Source: Euborellia annulipes (taxonomy: Eukaryota; Arthropoda; Insecta; Dermaptera; Anisolabididae). From it: DNA of 64,000 bases. The stretch spans positions 62,001 to 126,000 of the forward strand of contig JAKCPI010004278.1 in assembly GCA_023213315.1 (NCBI GenBank), written 5' to 3'. The notes under the pieces were generated by a model that was not told the origin of the DNA, searched no databases, and worked only from the letters and a program-made list of their open reading frames with translations. Position 1 is the first letter of the stretch, and each line of letters begins with the position of its first letter. The position numbers were made by a program, and so were the translations under genes. This document shows, one piece after another, positions 1 through 12,600 of the stretch.

Positions 1-598
1 TCCTTAATAAATTAAATAAATACAAGCTGCTTCTCTTTTCTTCACTACTCATTATTATTATTTGTATTTAGATGTTTTCCTTTCTTGTTACGAACTTCTG
101 GAAACATGGGAAAAAATGTTTTTCTTACTTGGCAAGAGGTTCCCCAATTTCTTTCGGATTTTAGAAAGGTAAAAGGTTGGAAACCATTGGTTTAAAGTAT
201 AAAAGCATTGGTGCCTGATTTAATGATAATTAATAAAACATTCGAGAAATTATATATAAAACAAACAAAATATTTCTCCATTGATTGAATAAAGATTCAG
301 TTAAGAATGGAAGATTGAATAAAAAAAGAAAGTAAAACGAGTGAGTTGATGCGTTACATGTAAATAGGGGTAGAGAGAGGGAGAGAGGTATGAGTGAATC
401 GAACAGCAGGAAAGGAAAGAACAGAATCAGAAAAGCTTGGAATGAAAGGAGTGAGTGCTTGGAGTATTTGGCTGGAATCCAGGAATAGGAGGAGGTGGAG
501 AGGTGAATTAGTGGGAATAGTGGGGATGCCCCTCCCCGCCACTCGTATGGCTAGTAGCCCTCTGAAATCGTTGTGAGTTGTTTAGTTATTCTTCTGCC
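1..598 (+). other. Upstream region and probable 5' UTR of varicose
   Basis: No repeat or gene is recognised here. A GA-rich tract (about 365-505) lies just upstream of the first coding exon and could be transcribed leader. No convincing TATA box is visible close to the ATG. The transcription start cannot be placed from sequence alone. Confidence 0.35.
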
Positions 599-677
599 AT
601 GGTTCTATTTGGACGGCGTCGGCAACCTGACCGTCGACACTTGCTTGCCAGTTCAGACAGCATCCCAGCTGATCATC
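599..677 (+). CDS. vari: vari exon 1 (start codon)
   Basis: Starts at ATG 599 in a good Kozak context (gccATGG) and encodes 26 residues beginning MVLFGRRRQ. It ends after the first base of a codon at donor gtgagc (678). The next exon begins with the two missing bases, so the phase fits. The N-terminal peptide is basic and poorly conserved, so this could be one of several alternative starts. Confidence 0.7.
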
Positions 678-3600
678 GTGAGCATTTTAATTGCATCTTG
701 TAACAAATTTACTAACCATTTTGCGATATCATATATCTTCAACTTTGAATTTATTAACTGTCACTGTTTGAAATTCTTGGCATGAGTGGAGGGGAGACCC
801 GGCCCATTTGGTAAACAGTTTTAGTACTTTCTCAGGTTATGAAATGGAACTTTCTTTCTCTTGCTATTTTTTTCAAAAATAAACAAAACAAAAAAACTTT
901 TAATTAGCGTATGTATGTTAGAAGTGTTGTGACATATATCCCTGAACCGATATATAACTTTACTCTAATGTTTCTCGAGGATGGAAGTGCCTGTGATTGA
1001 TATATTTGAACAATGGCAGGAGATGTCCCTAAATTAAAGCAACTACCAAAAATTCGAGACGTTTCGGTCTAAATTTATTTGCCTGATGATGGTCAAATAA
1101 ATTTGGACCGAAACGTCACGAATTTTTGCGAGTTTTATTGATTTAGACACCTTTTCCTGACATTGAACAAATTTACTCTAATGTTGTTTTATCAACAGGT
1201 GGTTAATGAAGAGGTAGTTAAAAATGCAAACAAAGTTTTGAAATTTTTTTCAAAAAAATATTAAAAATTGTTCAAAAAACAAAAACTTGTACATTCTCCG
1301 AATTTTTGATTTTTTTTTTTGAAGTCATTTGATGAAATAATCAAATGAAATTTGGAAAGCAATGGAATGTCAGAAATATTTTGATTCCCCCCTCCCCTTC
1401 CCCAATCACTCGCATCTTTTAACGATGTCACGATCAGTATAAACAGAGAGTCTCCTCGACTTAGGACAAGATTCCGTTCCGTTTCTGATAAGAGGAAGAC
1501 TTAATGAAATTATTAAACAATTTTGAATACACTCTTTGTCCTTGCTTCCCTTATCAGGGGAATAAAAAAGAATTATTTTAATTTCATATTTGGATTTCAT
1601 CAAGATAATTGAAAAATGAAATAAAATACTAAAAAAAAGAATATATAAAGATTATTTTAAAAATAGATAATTTTGTTATAAGAAAATTTCACCCACTTGT
1701 TACTAAAGTAGTTTAAAAAAATAAAAATTTAAAATACAGTGAGATTTTAAGAAAAAGGCCTAAATGCGCTAAATGCAAATCCTTAATAAGTACAAAAAGA
1801 AAATAGCTCTCGGGTTTGGTGTAGTTGGTAGCGCGCCTGCCTTCTACACCGAGGGTCGCGGGTTATCCGAGGATTTTATTTAAGCCATTTGGATACCAAA
1901 TGGCTTGAATAGAAATGCCTGGACCCCAAATATATAGCATATATTATAAATACGAGCAGTGGCGGTCCCAGGATTTGGTCAAGGGGGGGGCCCAAATTTT
2001 TTTTTTTTTTTTTATTCATTTAAGCTTTTTTTCGGCAGCGAAAGCCATTTAAATCCCGTCTCTATTTATTTCACCGGGATTGTTAGCCAATGGTCCAAAA
2101 TTTATGTAGAGAAGGTGAAGAGGCAGTGACGCACACCAGAAGAGTAGTGGGTAATAGGGGTGATATTTATTTAGTTCCGGATTCAAATTAACATTAATAA
2201 AGAACTGTATTCGTTTACAAATTTTATAATATGCCAAAACAAAACGGTACAATTTTGAAGACTCGTGTCAGAACATATTTCGCTTTTCATTGATCGAAGG
2301 GGCCCTCGGGCCTTGGTGTAGTGGGTAGCGTGCTGGCCATTTGTACCGCGGGTTCGCATCCCGTCTCATGCGAGAATTTATTTCAATTAGATCGGCTACC
2401 AATCCAATTGAAATAAATGGCCTTCGATGCCGAAAAAGATCTTAAATGAAATAAAAAAAAAGAAAATTGTCTGAAAATCATTTAAACAATTGTATTGTCT
2501 AATTTGAATAATATCGAAATGATACGTCACTCTCGCTTAGTAGCCATCTTCAAAAAGTTTTAATAGCCACCTTTTAACCCTTAAACAATGTAGAGCTATA
2601 TTTCGGTAACCGTTAACATACACGAAATCATGAGCAAGTCAAAAATTGATCAATTGTAAAAAAATTACCAAGTTTACTGAAATATCATGATTAATAACAC
2701 TGTGCTACAAGAAAAAAAGCCCCGAGAAAATTCCTTCAGATTCTTAAGTAAAATGACCTCCTGAATCCAAATATGACCTCCGTTTTCCTTCACCACGTAC
2801 CGTTTTCGGGGGGGGGGAGCCCCCTACTTATTTCCACCCCTTTTCGTTAATTATAGGGCCACGAAAAAGATTTGGAGGGATGAAAAGGAATATTTTAGCC
2901 TTAACATTTCTTCAGAAGGTCTAGAGAAGTGAAAAGTTAAAAAACATTAACATTTGGATCCAAGGGGGGGGATGTGGGGGAGGATTTTGTCCCTTAAAAT
3001 GCAAAATAATCATTAAAAATGATCGATTTTTTCTGATTTTTTCACAATTTTTTCACTGATTTTCTACATATTCCAGCTGACAGACCCACCTCACCCTTCC
3101 GTAAATATCCCTCAACTAAAAAAAAATATATAGGACAAAGCGGGTGGGGTGTGGGCGATTCCGAAGCCCTTGCAAGAAGATGGAAGATTCACAGCTCAGT
3201 TGGTCAAATTGGCAAATATGAGGCTATAACTTTTTTTTTTAGGCTGATCTTCACAAATTTAAAGTTATATTTACGGATTCTTCTATGTCCTTCAATATTG
3301 CCATATTTTATCTTAAGGGGTAGAAATTATTTCTTGTCAAAGTTTGAAAAAAATTCTTCTTGCAAGGACTTCGGAAACGCTCACACCCCACCCGCTTTAT
3401 CCTATATATTTTTTTTAGTTGAGGGATGTTTAAGGAAGGTGAGGTGGGTCTGTCCGCCTGAATATGTAGAAAATCAGTGAAAAAATTGTGAAAAATCAGA
3501 AAAAGTCGATCATTTTTAATGATTTTTTTGCATTTTAAGGGACAAAATCTTCCCCCACATCCCCCCCTTGGATCCAAATGTTAATGTTTTTTAACTTTTC

Positions 3601-6600
3601 ACTTCTCTAGACCTGAAGAAATGTTAAGGCTAAAATATTCCTTTTCATCCTTCCAAATTTTTTTCGTGGCCCTATAATTAACGAAAAGGGGTGGAAATAA
3701 GTAGGGGGCTACCCCCCGAAAACGGTACGTGCTGGGGGAAAACGAAGGTCATATTTGGATTCAGGAGGTCATTTTACTTAAGAATCTGAAGGAATTTTCT
3801 CGGGGCCAGCAAAAAAGTTTCATTTTTTAGCACAGTGTAATCATACCTAGGGTTACCATGATTTATTGAGGCCAGATCCGGACAGACTACTTCCGGAGGT
3901 CTAGGGGGTTTGGAAAAATTTTTGAAAATTAGGCACTAAAATCTGCGTTTTTAGCTATCCATTCTGGCAAATTTATAATTTTTTGTTTAGTTTTAAAATA
4001 TTAAATAAAACTTTTGAATTTTTGTCGGTCCAATGGGGGGGGGGGCGGGCCCCTCTGGGCCCCCCCCCTGGGACCGCTAGTGAATACGAGTATCGTGTAA
4101 AGTCTTAAATATTTAAGTTGCCCAAAAGACTGAGTGCATGAGTGTGTGAATGAGAAAAAAGTGCCAGTGTTTAAAAAAATAAAATAATAAATGCATACAC
4201 GTATTGGTATTGGCATTATCAAAAATGTCAAGCCATTCCATTCCGTCTCTATCTAATAGCACAAGACTCAAACACTCGTGTTTATAGACCCAAGGCTAGA
4301 AGCTATTATAATGAGACATAAAATTAACTACTGTATTTGTATAAAAATATTCCATTAACAAGAGTTAAAGCTTTCAAAGTTGTTGTTGTTGTTGTTGTTA
4401 TTAAACAAAAATTCTTGGTTTCGATTAATTGAGGTTTATTTGTATGTAAGATACAACGTTTCGGCCCCCCCCCCTAAAAAATCTCCTAGTTCCTGCCCTG
4501 TTACACATATAAAGAGAAATTTTTTTTTATTCGTTTAAATGTCGCCTGGAACGGGTTGCAACCCTTGGTACAAAGGGCCATGCTAACCACTACACCAAGG
4601 CTCGGGGGCAAGGAGAATTAGATGTTTTTTAAAATAATTATATTGATGAAATAGGCTTACGGTATTTTTCAATCTGGATCAATAGAACAATTAACTCACC
4701 CATAAAACCACATTTCGAAAAAAAAGAAAACTCGAAAAATACTTTCTTTTTTTTTTTAAACACTCACACTTTTTTACCATTTACACTCACATTTACACAC
4801 ACATACATAGTCTTTTCGGCATCTTAGGCCATATAAGACTTTATACGATAACCATTATTATGAATATATATATTGGGATCCAGGCATTCATATATAAGCC
4901 ATTTTGTATCCAAATGGTTTAAATAAAATCATCGTGAACAGTTCACTTGAGTCGGAGCAAGTGCACAGTGCTTGATAACGGCTGCAGAATAAGCAGTTGA
5001 AACGTTGTACAGTATTTATATATTTTTAATAAATATTTAATACAAAAATGTGGTCTATAATTAAAAATTCTCCTAATAATAATATTTCAAACCACAAAAG
5101 CTTTAGGAAAACTATACCCTTTTATTTGTTATATTTTATTAAAAAAAAAAAACTGTTTTTTGTTTTCTGAAAAACCGAAATCTAGTTTTTGAAGTTTTAT
5201 CGCCTTTAAGACAGCCCTACTGGAGTCGGAACTTGGAGAGGGCATGGGGACATGTGTCCCGGGCGACAGATATCAGGGGGGGGCAGTTAAATAGGAAAAG
5301 TGGTTCACAAAAACAAAATGAAATTAGTTATTAAGAAACGTTTGCAAAGTAAACATATCCCAATCAAAAGTATCCGAGAAATTAACAAATTCTATTAAAC
5401 ATAATTTATAAAAATATTCGTATTTCAAATTCCCTCCCCTTGTAAGAAACGAGAATTACCATAATTCGTATCAGTGGTGGATTTATGATTAGACCCGTAA
5501 GGGGGCGGCAAAATTTTAGAGACTCAAATTTAAAGAAGGATTAAAATTTTAAAATTTGGCTTATTTACAGTGAGGAGAGGGGAGAGGATGAAGGCCCTTT
5601 GGTATTTTATAATATTGGTAAGGAGGAGGCGGCTTAGCTCCACCTAACAAATCTCCTAGTTCCGGCTCTGAGCCCTTTACTATAAACTATAAATCAGCGT
5701 TTCCCTTAGTGGCTTGTTTCATCGCTTGTTTATTTTGAGTAGTGAGGATCAATGAATGCAGCTGAAAGCAATAAAGAAAAATATATTTTTCTCTTCCGTT
5801 TTATTTCATACACTTGTCGAAGTTTCGGCCTATATTCCGGCCTTCATCAGGTCAATGTGCTTTTTGTCTCTAGCTTAGAGGGACTCTTAGCAACTCCTGA
5901 CGTATTGGTGAAAACATTCGTCGGGTAGTGAACAAGAAGTCAATCAACAAGTTCACTATTGAACCAGAAGTCATGAATCCTGACGACTGAGAATGTTCTC
6001 ACAGAACACTATGTCAAGAGTTGCTCTAAGCCCGAGGCAAACAGCACATTGTCCTGTTGAAGGCCGGATGATCGGCCGAAACGACAAGTGTATGAAATAA
6101 AGCGGAAGAGAAAGCCAGGGCCGGATCTAGGGGGGGGGGGGCAGTGGGTGCGTCCCGGGCGGCAGGTTTTAGGGGGCGGCAATTAAACAAAGATTTACTA
6201 AAAAAAAAAGTAAAATGATATGAATTTTGTATAGAAAATTTTAAGGAGAGGTCGGCAAATTAAATTTTGCCCCCTCTAAAAAATCTCGTAGTTCCGGCCC
6301 TGCGGTCAGCCACTGCTCCTGAAATTGTATACTTTATTTTATTTTGATGCTTTTTATTGAAAAATGTTCTTCTCGTGCTAATGTTTCTCGATCGATCGGA
6401 ATCGTTTTTTTTTTTTTTTTTTTTTAACCCTTTTTGGCTACAGAGGCCATTTAGGGGTTATTTATTTATTATAAATTTTTAATATACAATGTACCGATGG
6501 CTACCGGGGGGCGTTCCACAAGCTGATTGCTCGGGGTCACCAATCCCGAACTTTCGCCGTGCTTAGCATCACTTAACTTCAACGATTGTGGTGACTGTTG

Positions 6601-9600
6601 ATCTTCTCCGTTGCCAGGCCCCCCGGCTCGGAATCGGTTTATAATTTTTTTATATTCATTTTCTAAATTAATCGGAAGCCAATATAATTTAGAAAAATTT
6701 TCATCTCTTGGAACAGGAACCTGTGATCGCTATCACAAAATAGAGAGAGGCCTCTACCTGTGTGCTTAGAAGATTTATTTAAATTTTATAGGCTATAAAT
6801 TAATTTAAATAAATATGCACAAAGTCTATAATCCTGAAAAATTTATTTTAGCAGGTTTTTGTTTATTTCTTCTAGGCGTAAACAGATACTTAGAAGTTTT
6901 TAAAGGTCTCTTTTCAATATTAAAACAGAGAACAGACAGAGCGTGTGTCATATAATTGATTAGTAAGGTACTATCTGCTTTGTGGATCTAATCGGGAATG
7001 GCCTCAGGGGTTGATTGAGATCTCGAGCATAGGCCTTTCGTTCTACCATATTAAAAAAAAAAAAAGTAACTCAGTGTTAGTAGTAATAGGAAGACTTGTT
7101 CGAGTCCGTGTCACGTTTCTCTCGATTTCTCTCTTTTCATTTTTGATATTTGTGAAACATAATAGGCTACGTTGCAGTTGCTAAATAGAAAGACCTATAG
7201 AAGGCTTAAAGAAAAAAAACTAGCTATCATATGTTACTTAAACGTATCACATTAGTGGCGTGCGCACTACACAAATTAACCACTAAAACAATTCAAAGAT
7301 TTTGTTAGAATTTTTTTTTGCGAGCTGCTACTTCCTTAGTCAGCAATGGCGTAGCTAGGCGTGGGGACCCCCATAACGGGTGACCCCCGACCGTGAGAAA
7401 AATAAATAAAATCTTAACTCATTACGATAATCACTATAAAAAATACAATATGAAATGTGTTTTTATATTTATCCAAAGAAAGTGAAAAGTGAAAGTCTTT
7501 ATGGCTTCAGATGCCGAAAAATAATATTTTCATTCTTGGCCAACTGAAGAAAAATTCCCTTCTTTTTTTCCTCTTCTCGTTTCTTATTATTGTTATACAA
7601 ATTAATTTTATTTTCGAGCTGGAATTGTTTTTTTTTTCGGCATCGAAGACCATTTAGACTCTTTTTATTTCAATTAGATTAGTATCCAATCAAATTGAAA
7701 TAAATTGTCCCATGAGAAGGGATGCGAACCCGCGACCCTTGGTACAGTGAGGGACAATATTAAGTCCCACCCTGTGGCCTACCTGACTTTAGAGCCCTGC
7801 GCATAGGCAACCATTTACGGAGGTCTGTCTATTGAGTTGCCTTAAAAAGGACATTCCCCCTGCAATTCTATAAACTCTATATTTTAATTTGGAAAGCAGT
7901 GAATTGATCTGATTTTAAAAATGTGACTTATAAAAACGTGAAAAATAATAAAATATTTCAGATAGCAGCAGTTGCGTCAATATTTAAAATTAAATATCTG
8001 TCTATATTTAAAATTAAATATCTGTCTACGAACTTGTTTCTATAATCTTAACTTTTCTATTATTAATATTTATTTATAGGATCGAAACGTAGCTTGTTTT
8101 TAATAAAAATCTTTGACCTGATAAAGTTTGATTTCTTTTTTCCTATTTTTGGTAAATAATTTCATCTTTGAAATAACAACAATTTTATTTTTTAGTTTAG
8201 TAATTTAATTTATTTAAATTTAAAATGTCTGCGAAAGACACAACTCTTTTTTAGATTAATATAATTATTTTAATTTTATTTACATGTAGGCTTATTTATT
8301 TTATTTTGATACGAATGTTCAAATGGCCAGTACGCTAACCACTTCACCAAGGCCCGAGGGCAGCTGGAATTTTACGCTCAATTTTTATTAATCCTAGATT
8401 CTTATTAATCTAATTGATCGCCAGTCTTATTTTTATTTATTTATTTTTTTTTTTTTGAGAAATTGGAGATTTAAAAAAATAATCTCTCTTCAGTCCTTAC
8501 TGTCAGCTGACACGTTATGGTTACTCTGAGGAGTAACTTTCATGGGAATAATACTGAGGTGGGTTCCCGATTCCTTCCTCAGGTGGAGACATCTCAAATA
8601 GGGTTGGATAATTTTTTGCCATGAAGTGGCACACTCGAGTTGTCTTCAACATCTTAACGGTATTATCCCCTTGGCTAAACGCCTCCCCAAATATTTTCCT
8701 AAATTGGTTTATCGAGATAATTTATAGCCTACGTTTTGATATAGCAAATATTTTCTATTTGAAATTATTCAAAGAGGGAGGGAGGTTGGATTCTCATATT
8801 CCCCTCCCTGACTTAAAAAAAAAAAATGTAATTATATAGCTAAGCTTATATGCAGGGATGGGCAAGTTACTCGATTTTGAGTAACGAGATACAAAATACC
8901 AATTACTTCAGATTTTTGTAACGAAATACAAGATACCAATTATTCACGGGTTTGTGTAACGAGATACAAGATACCAATTACGTATTTCAAATACATTGAA
9001 AATACCAATTACAAACAAATTTTTCCTTGATTTTAAAATACTTTTTGGTGGGGTAATTCTGGAACTAGAGCCCTGCACGGGTACGGGTTGGCCCGTTACT
9101 CGCCGGGACGGGCGAGCTTTGGAGACTATGGAAAAATTACGGGCGGGTAGCAAGTCTAAATAAACGGGTTCGGGCGGACGGGCATGCAAATGAAATTTTA
9201 TTTAAAAATTGCTAGACATTCGTTCATTCATTCACTAAATCTCGGGCGGGTATGGGGGGGTTTGAAAAAATTCCGGGCGGGCCTGAAGAATGGTAAAAAA
9301 TTACTGGCCGAATACGGGCGGGAAATCATAAAAAAATACGGACACGGGCCGGTCCGGGCCAAAAAAAATCGGCCCGTGCAGGGCTCTATCTGGAACCCTA
9401 AATAAATTTAGTTTAGGAAAGTGGCAGCTAAACTTATATTGGAGAATACCTTTGGAAAATCGAAAACAATAAAATTAGTCATGACACTAAAAAAAATTTA
9501 TTTATAAAAATATGAAAATGTTTCAAAAAACCAAGTTTTCAAAAGTTTTGTCGGATAATCTGGAACTTGATGGAGAATGAATAAACCCGCAAATAAAAAC

Positions 9601-12600
9601 AATCTTTCAACTGGGGCAGAAGAACAAAGATTTAGTCGTTGAGAGCTGGCTGAAAGAAGAAAGCCAAAAAGTTTTTTAACGAAGAGTGAAAATTTGGCGG
9701 ATTGATTGACTTCTCGTTACTGGGTTTTACTAAGATTCGGAGCAGAGAACCCACACGACGATTACATACAGTAATATTAAATAAATTAAAACGATTTCCC
9801 TTTGCAAGACTTTTTACACGGCGGCAAATAAAAAAAAAAAGTATTTGGTATCTCGAATTTCAGATACCAATTACTAAAAAAATGTAACGAAATACAAGAT
9901 AGCAATTACTTTGCCTATGCTGTAACGAGTTACAAGATACCAATTAATATTGTATTTGGTATCTTGTATTTCAAATACATGTAACTGATTAACGCCCATC
10001 CCTGCTTATATGTTATTTATTTAAAACATTTGGGTCCTCTAAGAAATTTTTAAAATGTCTATTGATTTCTCCCTCTTATAGTTCTTTTTCACTATTTTCA
10101 CTTATAGAGTGTGCGTTTGTATGTGCGAATCGCAATCTTAAGATTTTTCAGAATCTTTACATTTGAAACACAAATTATTATTGTTTTTAATAACTATGTG
10201 TAGAGATTCCTAAAGATCGAGATCTTGTTTTTGTTGCTGTTCGCTTCCCGTTTCAAATGGTGAAACTTTTCTAAATTATATTGGCCTCCAATTTATTTAG
10301 AAAAATAGAGATGGGATCTAAATGGATTCAGATGCAATATAATTTGAACAACATTTTATATAAATTTGATCATCGGAAATGTCGATTTATTGTTGTCTTT
10401 ACTTTATTATCTCATATACCAAACGTCGCGGGTTCGGACCCAGGCAGTCCGATGATTTTATTTAACCCATTTGGATACCAGATGGCTTAAATAGAAATGC
10501 CTGAACCCACAATATATATATTAATTACAACGGTTATCGTCTAAAGTCTTAAATGGCCTGAGTTGCCGAAAAGACTGTGTGAATGTGTGTGTGAGTGTGA
10601 GTGTGAATGAGAAAAAAGTGTGAAAGAAGTGTACTTTATTATTTCAGGGCTTAGAGAACTTTTTTTTTTAGGAATTTCCACATAAATCACTTGTTCTATG
10701 CAACTTCTCATTGACTTTTTTAACTTTGCCCATCAACAGTAGGTTGGGCAGGTAAAGTTAATGTAATCGTAAAAAAAATAATAGAAAATCAACCGTAGGT
10801 TGGGCAGGTAAAGTTAATGTAATCGTAAAAAAAAAAATAGAAATTTTTCTGAGGCTTCCAAAATGCGTTTTGAGGTCCCCTGAATCCATTTTTTCGTCAA
10901 CAAAAACTCAAAAACTATTATATCAATTGTTTTGAAGTTTTGCACACATAAACTAGGGGTATAGTGGTAGAACATTCACCAGTTATACTGGGAGTCAGGG
11001 TTTCGCTTCTCTTTCCAAGCGATGAAAATTTCTTTGAATTACAATTAAATGGGAAAAATAAATAACCTCGAGTACCGAAAAATATGTTCAATAAATAATT
11101 AAAAAAAAAAACTTTTTTTCTGTCTGAAATTAAAAGAAATAAGTGATTTTATTTGATGTGTTGCAGCGGCCGTGGACCGTGTCCGAGAAAGCCTCGATGG
11201 CGTCGACGACACAGACTTGCTCTTTCTCAAAAGCCTTATGGACTCACCTGTTGTCAGGGGTCTCGTCAAGGTGAAGTACTTTGCATCTCTCGATAACTAA
11301 ACAAGTACTTCGATTTTATCCAAAATCTATTTCCCTAATTTTGTTTCGTTTTTACTGACACCTTTACTTGATATCTTTAATAAAAGTTATTTTTGTTCTA
11401 ATTTCGGCATATGTAACAAGAATCTTGTGAAAAACTTATCACCTTGGTTACTTTAGAAATATCTGACACGGCAAGTCTCATTTATTAGATTTTGCACAAA
11501 TTCTAAATGGAATTTAATTACATAATTTTTATTTAAATTTTATAAAGAAGACGATATTCAATATCAATCAACATTAAATAAATAATATTTAGCTGAATTG
11601 CAAAATCATCAATGTAGATTTTTTTCTCAAATTATTTTTATCCGATGATTGAATGAAATATATGAAAGGAGGGAGTAAAATTGTATTTTTATTACTTTTA
11701 ATTTTCTGGCTTGAGTCTAAACTTTCTTTAACTCAAAATCGTACGAAAATTTGGTACATTTTTAATTTTTTATTTTAATAAATGATGCATAATTCATTAT
11801 AAGTAGGGCTCGGATTTATAAGCACTAAAAATCTTTAAAATAGGCAGGCAACTAAGCACTAAAAATTATTAAAATAGGCACTTAAAAAGGCATTTATTGT
11901 AAAAATAGGCACAAAAAAGGGACTTGAAAAGGCATTATTTAAGAAATAATATAAAAAATTTAAAAAATTGATGTCTTATTTTTGGAAACAAAGATAAAAC
12001 AATTACCTCCTTTGCACAGAGATGGCTGAATGAGGGCGGAGGGGGCGAAGCTCAATTGAGGCACCGTTTTTCGTTCGACCTTTTTTTTTTTAGTATTCGA
12101 ATCTCGTTCGATTTTTTTTTTTTTTTGTAATTTTTCTCCGGATTTGTGATATAAAATGAATTTATTATGAAATTTCAAAAAAAAGCCCAATTTGGCTATT
12201 TGAACTTAAAATAGGCACTAAAAAAGGCATTTATAGATGAAATAGGCACTAAAACCCAAAATCGTCCAAAATAGGCATTATAGGCACTAACAAATGCCTC
12301 TTATTTTATTCAGAATTTCATGAAATGTATACATATCATATTGGCCTAAATTTTAAGCCATAAATTAAAAAAAGGCAAATAGGGCGAAATCCGAGCCCTA
12401 ATTATAAGCTATACATGTTGATTGTTAGTCCCTTTTTCTATAATCAATTGCCCCAAAGCGTAGAATTAGTTCTACATGCTAATGAATGGTAGCCTTTAGT
12501 AGTGCTGCACTAATCCAAGTAGTCCTGTCCAAAATCCTTTAGTCAAACTGTGGATTTTATATAACCCTTTAAGTATTAAAAAAAGGTGGTTTGATTTGAT

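Larger units (their letters stand above)
1957..4082 (+). mobile_element. Non-autonomous hAT-like element, 2126 bp
   Basis: Inverted ends cagtggcggtccca / tgggaccgctagtg are bounded by the 8-bp duplication aatacgag (1949-1956 and 4083-4090). Subterminal poly-G and poly-C tracts lie inside both ends. No transposase is encoded. The element itself contains a SINE-B copy and a large fold-back; a second, fragmented copy in reverse orientation spans 40666-46918. The 8-bp TSD and CAG..CTG-type ends fit the hAT superfamily. Confidence 0.85.
1806..4190 (+). mobile_element. SINE-A copy split by a 2.1 kb hAT-like element
   Basis: The tRNA-like head (box A about 1815-1830, degenerate box B about 1856-1870) is followed by the SINE-A body up to 1956. 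The body resumes at 4083 and ends in an A-rich tail near 4190. The interruption carries an exact 8-bp duplication of SINE sequence (aatacgag), so the SINE is older than the hAT insertion. Confidence 0.75.

Noticed and set aside
3151..3577. ORFs of 109 and 89 codons on opposite strands
   Set aside because: They lie in the inverted arms of the fold-back 2698-3837.
6116..6302. Exact TSD for this MITE
   Set aside because: Flanks gagaaagc and cggtcagc do not match; only the inverted ends are supported.
6500..6625. Functional 5S rRNA gene
   Set aside because: Too diverged, and joined to a SINE-like tail and poly-A instead of a T-run terminator.
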